From Lobosporangium transversale (Eukaryota > Mortierellomycota > Mortierellomycetes > Mortierellales > Mortierellaceae): a stretch of DNA of 64,000 nt. Below are positions 1 to 9,139 of the stretch, piece after piece (the stretch's first letter is position 1; the number at the start of each line of letters is the position of its first letter). The DNA lies in assembly GCF_002105155.1 (NCBI RefSeq), contig NW_019029003.1:62001-126000 (forward strand), read 5' to 3'. Under the pieces are notes generated by a model that saw nothing but the letters and a program-made list of their open reading frames with translations, had not been told where the DNA came from and ran no database searches. The position numbers and the translations under genes are program-made.

Positions 1-1
1 A

Positions 2-322
2 ACGACAGCATCACAAGAGGGCGGAATTGCATCTCTTCCTAGTAGCTCAACCATTGCCACGACAATGGCTGCCAATGTTGGACCAGAACCTTTATATGGT
101 GAAGAGTCGATCGACTCGGGTGAAGAAGTGCGATTCTCGATCGAAGTCTGCAGGATCAAGAACCTGCCAGGTATCTACTGCGTAGATATCCGTCGTATGA
201 AGGGCAACCTATGGGCCTACAAGTTCCTCTATCATGCCGTCCTCAACACCCTTGATCTCAATAGCAAGGGGGGCTATATCCCTACACTTCCTGACAATTT
301 GAAGGTCGTGCAAGCCCAGTAG
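2..322 (+). CDS. C-terminal end of a KA1-domain Ser/Thr protein kinase (partial)
   Basis: The frame is open from the left edge to the stop at 320-322, so this is the last exon of a gene that begins outside the window. The final ~65 residues read like a kinase-associated KA1 domain: a beta strand (RFSIEVCRIKNLPGIYCVDI), then RRMKGNLWAYKFLYH, then an amphipathic helix. KA1 domains close fungal Kin1/MARK, Snf1-like and Chk1-like kinases and bind acidic phospholipids or the kinase lobe. The upstream stretch is Ser/Thr/Gly-rich linker. The kinase domain itself is not visible, so the exact subfamily is unknown. A Met at base 65 should not be taken as the start. Confidence 0.6.
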   Translation, partial: TTASQEGGIASLPSSSTIATTMAANVGPEPLYGEESIDSGEEVRFSIEVCRIKNLPGIYCVDIRRMKGNLWAYKFLYHAVLNTLDLNSKGGYIPTLPDNLKVVQAQ

Positions 323-994
323 AGAACAATATCTACTAGCAGTATCATCAAATATTGCAGCCTTATATACATGACCAAAAGCTCGCCAATTCATATTCCC
401 GCAGAAAAAAAAAAAAAAAAAAAAAAAATATCTGGGTCTTTTTTCTATACCTTTCTTATGTTTCTGTCCTAATTCCCATTAATGTCAAATTTTTGTTCTG
501 CAACTGTTTCTTTTCTTTTTTTCTTTCTTTCATACATGACTTTATTTTATTTTTTATTTTATTTTTTTCTATTTATTATATTTATTAATCATTATTCATG
601 ACACTCAAAAGAGAAAAAAAATAATAACAATGCTAATAAATGCTGTGAAAAAATAAAAATTAAAAAAAAGTAATGGAATTCAAAGCTCTATTTGAAATTA
701 TTGTGATACGAATATTGAATAAATTATTTGTAAATTTCATTCTGCTGATTGCATGTTAATTAAAATAATAATTAAAATAAATAAGTAAAATAATTAAATA
801 AAGTAGATATCAGGGATATAAAGAGAGAGCATTGACACGCGCTCATTGACTCTCTGGAATGGAAATATAAAAAAGAAAAAGGGCATAATCTTCATGAGCG
901 ACGCAGGAAGTATCTTTTTTTTTTTTTTTTTTTTTTTTTTTAGACTAGTGCCTTACGTGGGTTCGACCACATAACTTCGTTAATCATAATCATT
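323..994. other. Intergenic, AT-rich
   Basis: The spacer lies between two convergent genes. It holds a poly-A run near 405-428, a poly-T run near 916-941 and long A/T-only stretches. No coding or RNA signal was seen. Confidence 0.6.
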
Positions 995-2163
995 CTAACG
1001 TCTCTTGGCGGGAGCGATGCCGATGGAGAGCCGTTCAAAGTCAAAGACACAGTAATTATTGCGGATAAAGACGTCGCCAAAGATCATGACATCTCCGGGA
1101 GTGGTAGTGACAGCGCTATAGCACCATCCAGGTTTGCGCATAACAGATTCTCTGATCAAGTCTTTTCTTCTGACAGAGAACGTGGTACCACCCATGGTAA
1201 AGTCGAGTGAACCCAAGGTTTGTTTTTTGACATCCTCACAAGGTAAGATCCAACCTTCCTGAGGATCGGAGGTTGCACCAATAGCCCTGTTGATTTCTTT
1301 GGCATATGGGATGGGGAAAACCAAGAGAGTGGTGCCAGTATCGATGATTGCCTCGCCATGAATATCAAGGTCTAGCCCATGAGCAACATTGTTAGCATTG
1401 TCGCCACGGTCATGGTGGACACTGATACTATCCACCTTGACCTGCCAATGCTTTGAATGGGTAACGGGCAAGTAAGTGAGGTTCCCGATGAAACGATCCG
1501 TGTCGATGGATCCAAAGATGAATTCGCCGTCGTTATCAGTATTATTCAGCCCTTTAATAGCAGGATCTTGTTGTTGTTGTTGTTGTTTTGATTGTCGATG
1601 TTCAGCGTCAGAGGAAGTAATGGAAGAAGAAGAAGAGCTACTATAGTCGTTGTCTGCTAGCCAAACTCCAAAGACGGGTGCAGCAATTAGCTCATGAGCC
1701 ATTAGGCCCTCCAAAACAGTGTTGCTGATTAATCCGGATCCGTTTTGTCTGTTGGTTAAATTAGTTTGAATTTCAAGTTTTTGTTGATGATCGATATGGA
1801 ACGTAGATAAGGTTGGGAATCCAAGACCAAAGACACCATCGACGACATCATCTAGGAAGCCAACAGACTCTCGATCAGCTAATCCGAAGAGTTGATTATG
1901 GATCGTGATATTCGAAAACTCAAGCCGATCAATCGCGAGCCGACCACTGGCAGAGGAGCCATCACCATATCTGATTTTCCAAGGAGCTTTGAGTTCGATA
2001 ATAGATGAAGAGAGTGAAGGATCGAACCGAGCATGGTTGGCGCATTTGATGTTATACTGTTCACATTGGATGGAGGGGATCCATAAATCGGAAGAGCCTG
2101 TATCCATATCGAGTTTAAACATTTGAGGCGGAGTTCCTATGCCTACAATGCCATAATACTACC

Positions 2164-2195
<32 letters not shown>

Positions 2196-2508
2196 TTAAT
2201 TTAAATGCGAATAGTTATAGTCTAGCAGTATAGCAGTAGCAGTAGCAGTAGCAGTAGTAATAACAGTATGTATATTATATTATATATCTTATAAAGTGTG
2301 TAATTCATTACTTCAATGTCATTTTCTACACTTATGACAGGTTGGCGGCCAAAATCTCTGGGACTGAGTCGATTATGAAGTCCATACTTCCTCATTGTCT
2401 TTGCATGGTGTCTGCGGGTATTTTGAAGAAAATGCACATTTTTGCGGATGGGGATCCTAACAAAGAAAACGTTAATGGTAATAGTATTAGTTAAAATATC
2501 AATGCGAG

Positions 2509-2539
<31 letters not shown>

Positions 2540-2652
2540 GGATTAGTGAGATGTGAATTTTCTTACTTGATAAAGGTGGCTTCTGCTAATAGGATGAAGT
2601 GATTACTAGAAACGACGGTTAGAGCACCCAATGCTGCTGTTAAGGGCTTCAT
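995..2652 (-). CDS. Secreted pepsin-like aspartic protease (A1 family)
   Basis: Endopeptidase of the A1 family with two catalytic aspartates. Three exons on the minus strand (2652-2567, 2456-2312, 2158-995) splice to 464 aa. Residues 1-25 form a signal peptide (MKPLTAALGALTVV then a hydrophobic stretch ending AEA). A basic propeptide follows, then the mature start YYGIVGIGTPPQ. The first catalytic motif is DTGSSDLW (Asp96) and the second is IIDTGTTL (about Asp350), followed by the family's C-terminal GDVFIRNNYCVFDF. The gap between the aspartates is longer than in pepsin because of a Ser- and Gln-rich loop (SSSSSSS and QQQQQQ). Both introns carry a 26-29 nt run that is poly-T in the sense strand; the second ends directly on the splice acceptor. 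No membrane anchor is visible, so the product is secreted or vacuolar. Confidence 0.9.
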
Positions 2653-2960
2653 TGGATGATACGCATATATTTATTAAATAAAGATACTTTTTAAAAAAAG
2701 CACGTGTGATATTTAAGGTATTTAGCGCTGATATTGTAGCCAAGTCGTTAAGTGCAGGAAGGTAATAAAAATAAAAATAAAACAAAATTTATAAAGTAAA
2801 TGGGGAAAAGGGAAAATCTATATCGGTTTTTATGTAGTGATACGACTCGCACTGTCGCCATTACGCGCCATAGGAAATTAAGACTGTCTGTGCGAGGAAA
2901 GCGCGTCCAACCTCAGTCAATTGGCCAATGAAAGTGTATGGTTGGATTGAAAATGTGGAT

Positions 2961-2992
<32 letters not shown>

Positions 2993-3572
2993 GACTGACG
3001 AGATAGGGGATTACGTAGAATAAAAAGAAGGCAGGGAAGAAGCAGTAACGCCAAAATAACATATTGAAGAGTGACGAAAAACTACTGAACAATAGGGTAT
3101 GTCATTAAGATAAAAAAAGTATCTGGGATCTTTATTTTATTTTATTTTTTTTGGTAGCTATTCGAATTATTTATTCGGATGCTTGCTAGAATAAAAACAG
3201 TTAATAAGCCCTACTAACTGGGTCCCATCATGACATTGCATCCCTGCTCACCCTAGACCCGCGTTGGCAGAGAATAGGCCTCTGTATCAGACTATTTATT
3301 TTATTTTATCTCTGATCAGATGTTAGTCTTAAAGAAGGAAAAAGTAGCAACATCGAATTTCATGCTTTTTATGCCTCACATGGCACTACAGTACTGAATT
3401 GACGTTGATAGATCAATATTTCACTCAAGGCACCTGACAGTCTTGCTTAATTAGCAACAATCCATTAGTAAATGGATATTATCGAGCAAGAACAACGTTG
3501 ATCACTTGCATCCAGGCTTCATTTTATTACGATGCTACATCTATAGATCATGTGCATTGGACATCGTTGTTT
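2653..3572. other. Intergenic between protease and permease
   Basis: This is the upstream region of the minus-strand protease and the 3' flank of the permease. It contains a poly-A run near 2965-2992 and several A/T-rich blocks. No open frame or RNA gene is supported. Confidence 0.5.
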
Positions 3573-5417
3573 CTAACGATATTCATCCGCCGGATGGCCC
3601 ACATACTCTTCTTGTGAGGCTGTTATTGATTTTTCATCTACTTCCTGCATCTGCGAAGTATGCGGTACTGCCTGGGCCTCCTCCAAATCCGAATTATCCT
3701 CCTGAAAGCGAGTTCCTCCAGGTTTGAACCATTTCCTGCCCCAGAGAGCATAGTACAGTGCACAGAGGCCGATGACGAGTACAAAGGGTACGGCTGCATA
3801 GTTCATGTTTTCAGCCGTGACAGGAGCAAGTGTCGGGCACAAGAACAATACAGAAGTAATCACAATCCACAACGTTGACACAATTCCAACAGGGACTGAG
3901 AACTTCCCCAGGTTAAATGGTCCAGGTACAAACGTGTGCCTGGCCAAGACGATACGACAGAGGATAGGGATCAGGTATGAAATCGAGGAAGCGATTGTGT
4001 TGACTGAGACAATAGCCGAATACGCAGTCTCAGACCAGATATAGGGCAGACCCAACACAAAACAGAAGAGAATGTTGAACCAAACAGCTGCCACAGGACT
4101 TTTCTCCTTATTGAGTCGATGCAAGTATTCAGACAACGGTAAAGCCCCATCGCGTGCAAATGCATAGACCATTCGAGAGGACGAAAGCGTGAGAGCAGAT
4201 CCACAAAAGAATTGAGCGCCTAAAATGACCAAAATTAGGACAATGGCCCAAGTTTTCCCCGCAGAGTCCAAGAAGATTTGGCTCAGCGCGACGCCCACAG
4301 CTGGATTCACGATTTGGTTCTCAAAGCTAGTGATACAGAAAGTGACGCCAACTAAAAAGAACCATCCGACAGCAGAAGCCGTCAAAATAGCACGAATGAT
4401 TCCCCAAGGCCCACCTTGTTGAGCATTCTTGGTCTCTTCACTCATATGAGCCGCGCTATCGTATCCTGAGAGTGTATATTGAGACTGTAACAGACCCAAC
4501 ATGAAGACGTAAAATCCAGAGGACCAACCCGTGTTGTTTTGCCATGATGTAAACACAAACTCTGCAGATTGTTTCTCACTCGTCGTCACCAACAAGACAA
4601 CCACAATCAACATTGTGCCAAACACATGCCACCAGACTAGATGCGGGATATATAAGAAAAAAAAAAAAAAAAAAAAAGCTTTTTAGAATCATAAAATCAG
4701 GAGCAGAAGATGTGCCAATAATCGTATGCGGTAATTTCATCTGAATAAGAGCTTCTGACTTCTCCATCTCTCCTTTTTGTTTATCCCTTACCGGAGACAA
4801 TGTTAAAAAGACCATTCAATCGAACTGCCGAAGAATTGACAATACCGTGAAGGATGATGATACCGACATAGATAGCAAAAATCACATAGGTATTGGCATC
4901 GTACCCCGATGTCATTGAGATCATTGAGGCCAAGAACTGAGCCATGGCTAAGTCTGTACTAGCAATTGCCACTTTTGTTTTCACAAGAAAGAAAAAGAAA
5001 AGATTAGCTTTTGATCTTTCTTTTTATATGTTTACAAGTATATAACAGACAAAGGACATACCACACTGCGACCAGAACCAAGGAATAGTGAGGAATAGTC
5101 ATAAAAAAAAAGGGAAAAAGTCAATAAATGCTTTCTTTTTTCTTTTCCATTTCTTTTCATTTCCTGTTGCTGCGTGGCTTACCAATCCTAACCAATTGGT
5201 ATATCCAACGATCCAAGATGCCAGGGGCACCCAATCGGGACTACCGACCTTCACACCATTGATTACTCGACCTTCCAGAATCTTGATCGTCCAAAAGTAT
5301 AGTCCACCTGTTGTTGGATATGCAGAGCAGATCTCGGCCAATGATAAGCCAACCAGTAATGTGAACATACTGACCACCAACCATCCTAATGAGAAAATGG
5401 AAATAATAGCCGATTAG

Positions 5418-5456
<39 letters not shown>

Positions 5457-5505
5457 GTGGTGTGATCTATATCAAGGGAGCAGCACAGTTCCAAAGGACC
5501 AAAGG

Positions 5506-5547
<42 letters not shown>

Positions 5548-6293
5548 AGGGGAGAGGATTAATTGAACCCCTTTCAACCGCTTTCATTGAATTCTGGTGT
5601 TGTGATGATAGTTGTAATTGCTGTAATTGCTATTAATGACATTTGCTTTAGTTGCACCATACCCCAAATGACTGTAACGGGTCCTCCTGATTGCAGAGCA
5701 TCGCCATAGAGTGGTGTGAGACCTGAGAGGATAGACAGACAAGAGAAGGTGATACCGAATGTGCTAAATGCACTCAATGACCGATCAAGCGACTAAAAAG
5801 TGTGATTTAGTCAGCATTGTTAAGTGATCATTAGTGAGTTATCTTTCCATAAGGTTTCCTGTTATGTAAAGAAACAAAAGATAAAAGCAAGTAAAAAATG
5901 CTGAGAGGAACATTGATTCGCTAAATTCGACATTTTTAATAACGCTGATGATGTTATTTGTTGTAATCTTTGTGTCTTGTGCTCTTTTTCTTTTTCTACA
6001 AAGCATTCCTTTCTTCCCTTGATTCGATTCAGAATTCACCCATTTCTGGCTCTCCCGTAAGGCGGTTAGATAGTGCGCAAGAATTGGAGTAAACCAATAT
6101 GTGATCTGATCCGTCGTGAATGTTGTGAACGTCGCAAGAGATAAAAAGATGGAAAGGAGAGAAGAAAAACGAAGAGTAAGGTACAGATAAAAAATATTAT
6201 GAACAGATTACTAACCTGCTTGTAGCCTAGTTTTTCAAGGACAGCACGATCATGATCGTAGAGAGAGCCAGAATCTTCGGATTCAGTTTTCAT
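3573..6293 (-). CDS. Amino acid/GABA-type permease (APC superfamily)
   Basis: Multi-pass transporter of the Uga4/choline-type branch of the amino acid-polyamine-cation superfamily. Six exons (6293-6216, 5792-5663, 5385-5183, 5065-5062, 4971-4792, 4636-3573) splice to 552 aa, the usual family length. Family marks are the N-terminal RAVLEKLGYKQ / SLDRSLSAFSTFGITF, the helix-1 region SILSGLTPLYGDALQSGGPV, AYPTTGGLYFWT, VWWHVFGT, YDSAAHMSEETKNA and SSSRMVYAFARDGALP. The C-terminal tail is cytosolic and acidic. The start is the ATG at 6293; the longer open frame begins with TTG. The fourth exon is only 4 nt (TGTG) and is needed to keep frame. The introns carry long poly-A/T runs (5420-5452, 5505-5545). 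Substrate is not deducible beyond amino acids or GABA. Confidence 0.87.
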
Positions 6294-7031
6294 TAACCTT
6301 AGTCTCAAGGTTCACTGATATTTTTGAGAAGAGGAGGGAAGGTGGAGAACAGAGGAGATAATCAGTAAGTGCGAGAACAGGAAAAGGAATGGCGGCAATT
6401 GACGGGAGTTAAGGTGGAAGGTGAGGAAAAAAAAAAAAAAAAAAAAAAGAAAAGAGGATGGATAAAATTTTTTTTGTTTTTTGTTTTTCGTGCCATGGTC
6501 GTGCAAGGTCCTGGATTGGATTGACAGCGCTGAGTTCCTGATTGGGTTCAAGTCCATTTTGGGGACATGATTTTGGATTTGTACATATTTTTCTATTTTT
6601 TTTTTTTTTTTTTTTTTGACTCTGCTCCGCTGACTTGGAGTCGACAACTCACCACGCGGGTTCTGGAAGTGCAAATTTGTAATTTTTTTTTTTTAAACTA
6701 AAATGAATCCTGCATCTCTATTAACTTTTTTTATTCTATTGGAAAATACTTGATAAGCAGTTTTATTGCTTTGCATGCAAAAGTTTAAATTTTATTTCCT
6801 CACAATCCTGTCCTGGCACAAATCAGCAAACTAATCCTTGTAAAGGTAAAATGCCTTGGTCAATGATCGAATTCAAGTCCACTGCTTGTTCCTGCTATCG
6901 CACAGCGGCTCTGATCTGTAAACGACTAAGATGACGAAGCCTCAAGCGGATCTATCGTCAACACATCATCCGTTACTGGCTTTGGCCATTGGGATGGTGA
7001 GGGGGAGGTGTACCTAGACCTGACTGAGGCG
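6294..7031. other. Intergenic upstream of permease
   Basis: The stretch contains the permease promoter side and two homopolymer runs (6429-6448 A; 6599-6618 T). Short frames here are low-complexity Lys/Phe translations of those runs. Nothing else is recognised. Confidence 0.5.
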
Positions 7032-7334
7032 TTACTGTTGCAGTTGATGTTGATGTTGGTGGTACTGTTGGCCCTCTATAAGAGCGAAAGCGTGGAGGGA
7101 TTCCAGACTGATCATGGTTCCATCCTCCTCATCCTTTCCACCTTCGTCTTTATTATCATCCAAGAAAGCGCCATTCTTCTTCCTCTTACTCATTGCTGCC
7201 TGAAGCAGCATCTGTTCGATCTCTTCCTCATCCTCCTCTTCCATCATCAAGCTTTCAAGGCTAGTTAAATGTTGAATCATCTCTTCCTCAAAACGGTCTC
7301 GCACAAACGTTGGGCGATCTATAACACCCAAATA
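7032..7334 (-). CDS. Unrecognised acidic C-terminal gene fragment
   Basis: A minus-strand frame reads DRPTFVRDRFEEEMIQHL, then an acidic helix with EEEDEEEIEQMLLQAAMSKRKK, then an acidic linker and a His/Gln-rich end (HQHQHQLQQ). The composition and the possible acceptor just before the ATCGCC at about 7320 suggest the last exon of a real nuclear protein. No family was recognised and no upstream exon could be found, because the next 400 bp are simple repeats followed by the transposon cluster. A second frame over the last 120 bp (PPRFRSYRGPTVPP and onward) is also open, so the 3' end is uncertain. It may be a gene remnant truncated by the insertions. Confidence 0.3.
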   Translation of the reverse strand, partial: YLGVIDRPTFVRDRFEEEMIQHLTSLESLMMEEEDEEEIEQMLLQAAMSKRKKNGAFLDDNKDEGGKDEEDGTMISLESLHAFALIEGQQYHQHQHQLQQ

Positions 7335-7733
7335 ATTGGGGATCGGCCATTTGAAGGGAACAAAATGAAAAAGAAAAAAAATGAGCGAGTGGGGGGGGGG
7401 GGGGGGGGAACAAAGTGAAAAAGAAAAAAAGAGAGCAAGTGGGGGGTGTGAACTGAAAAAAATAAATGGTGAAGTGGTGTGAACTGAAAAAAAAGAGCAG
7501 GCGGATCCAAAAAAAAAAAAAAAAAAAAAAAAAGAGAGAGAGAGAGAGAGATAGTAGAAAAAGAAGACAGACAGCAAGTAAAGAAGGTTATGATGTGAAT
7601 GAGAGTCATGGTGTGAATGAGGAAGTCATGGTGTGAATGAGGAAGTCATGGTGTGAATGGTGTGAATGAGGAAGCCATGATGTGAAGTGGTGTGAAGTGA
7701 GAGAAAAAAAAAATAAAAAAAAAAAAATAAAAG
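7335..7733. repeat. Low-complexity block with a short tandem repeat
   Basis: The block holds a run of about 18 G (near 7391-7408), alternating GAAAAAG tracts, a poly-A run followed by (GA)n near 7508-7550, and at about 7595-7700 a degenerate ~20 bp tandem unit around GAAGTCATGGTGTGAATGAG in four to five copies. It has no coding capacity. Confidence 0.7.
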
Positions 7734-8629
7734 TGGGCTCGTTCCCATCCCTCTTCACTTTATAAAGGTGACAGGAAATTCCATTTCCTTTTTGGGTCAC
7801 CTAAAGTGAAGGGGCTGGGAAAAGGACTAAGGAAAAATGCACCCCCCCGTCAGAATAAAATTCTGAGCCCCGGTTGAGAATTCCCTTGACCCCCCGTCAA
7901 CATTCATTTTTTCGGAATTCTTACCCCTGTCCCCCCGTCAGAATTCCGGTACACCCCCCGTAAAGATTTTCAAAAGGACTAAGGAATAATGCGCCCCCCG
8001 TCAAATTGAAAAATGCCCCCCGGCTGAGAATTCCCATACCCCCCCCCGTTTTCACCCCCTTTATTCAGAATTGTTACCCCCCCGTCATCCACATTTAATT
8101 GTTTAAATCCTCACCCCCCTCAACATTTTAATCTGTTTTTTTTTTTTTTTTTTTTTTTTTGCCTCTCACTCCAAATCAAGTAATCAGATAAAGCTTTGTA
8201 ACGCTGCCGTTTGTTAGTTAAATATCCATCAAATACAAGAAGTATATTAAACAATAGATGTATAATTGGCAAAGACCTCTCTAAAAGCAAGACCAGTATA
8301 ATCCATGTAGCCATGTGACTTTTTTCTGAAAAAAAAAAAAAAAAAAAATTCATTTCCACGATCATGTCTTCATTCTAATAGTGTCAGTGATGAACCTCTC
8401 TAAAAGAAAGATATGTAGACCCCGCAGAATAATCATCTGTAAAAAAAAAAAAAAAAAAAAAGAGCCCTAAATGTTGGCGGGGGCGTGAGAATTTGCAGCA
8501 ATAAAAATGTTGACGGGGGGGTCCATTTTTCCTTTATTCTTTTTCCCAGCCCCTTCACTTTAGGTGACTCAAAAAGGAAATGGATTTCCTGTCACCTTTA
8601 TAAAGTGAAGAGGGATGGGAACGAGCCTA
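7734..8629. mobile_element. Non-autonomous inverted-repeat element (MITE-like, 896 bp)
   Basis: Two inverted arms of 119 bp (7734-7852 and 8511-8629) match with only a few differences. Ends are TGGGCTCGTTCCC on the left and, inverted, TAGGCTCGTTCCC on the right. Each arm has a smaller hairpin built from TCACTTTATAAAGGTGAC and GTCACCTAAAGTGA. The interior has no long frame. It carries about ten C-rich motifs of the form CCCCCCGTCA and two homopolymer runs. No clear target duplication was found on the left, so that end may have decayed. The terminal octamer TAGGCTCG is shared with the large neighbouring element, suggesting common transposition machinery (inference). Confidence 0.75.
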
Positions 8630-8633
8630 GGGG
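8625..8633. repeat. Left 9 bp target-site duplication of the DUF6589-helicase element
   Basis: The sequence GCCTAGGGG lies immediately before the first TAGGCTCG of the large element. It is repeated exactly after the element at 15779-15787. It overlaps the last 5 bp of the MITE-like element, so the large element inserted across that element's right end. Confidence 0.85.
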
Positions 8634-9139
8634 TAGGCTCGTCACCAGCCTGAGGACGAAGCGCATGTGTGTTTACACGTGCTGCAAGGCAAGCGTGCCT
8701 AAAAAGGCAACTGGTGGCTTGCTCTTGCAGATGCTTCTCTCTCAGGCTGGAATCAAAAGTCGACTATTAGCTGGCGACTTAAATTTTTTGAATTTTTTTT
8801 TTTTCAAAGTCAAAAATCATATGGAAGAGCGTACAAAACACATGCAACTCACATTCATGCTTATATGGAGTCAATCTGGCATATATAGATCGGATACACA
8901 TATACTTTTCAACATTAACTTTTATCTTTCTTTCTCTCTCTTACCTTTCTTCTCCCTCTCCCTCTCCCTCTTCCTCTCTCTCTCCCTCACCACCTCACTC
9001 TTCCCCTCGCCTTCACCCCTTCTCTCACTCTCATTGCGCTCCCATTGCAATCTCATTACACACCTGCTACACACTCATTACCGACCTGTAGTTTTCTCTA
9101 ACATTTGCAAAAAAAAATTAATAAAATATTTTGCAACAT
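8634..9139 (+). repeat. Left 506 bp terminal inverted repeat with promoter
   Basis: Matches the reverse complement of 15273-15778. Lengths are equal, including a 12-nt T run, and the conceptual translations of both arms agree throughout. It contains a long CT-rich tract (about 8927-9010) and ends inside the start codon of the DUF6589 gene, after TTGCAACAT. The TIR therefore supplies the whole promoter and 5' leader. The 231-aa frame across it is not taken as a gene. Confidence 0.9.

Noticed and set aside
942-990. Possible tRNA T-arm (GGGTTCGACC)
   Set aside because: No matching acceptor, D-arm or anticodon arm could be folded around it.
6312-6674. 120-aa frame upstream of the permease
   Set aside because: Composed mainly of Lys and Phe runs from homopolymer tracts.
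7840-8120. CRISPR-like or satellite array from the C-rich motifs
   Set aside because: Motifs are short, variable and irregularly spaced, in a eukaryotic inverted-repeat element.
9105-9137. N-terminal extension of the DUF6589 protein
   Set aside because: The longer frame begins with TTG; the first ATG is at 9138, at the TIR edge.
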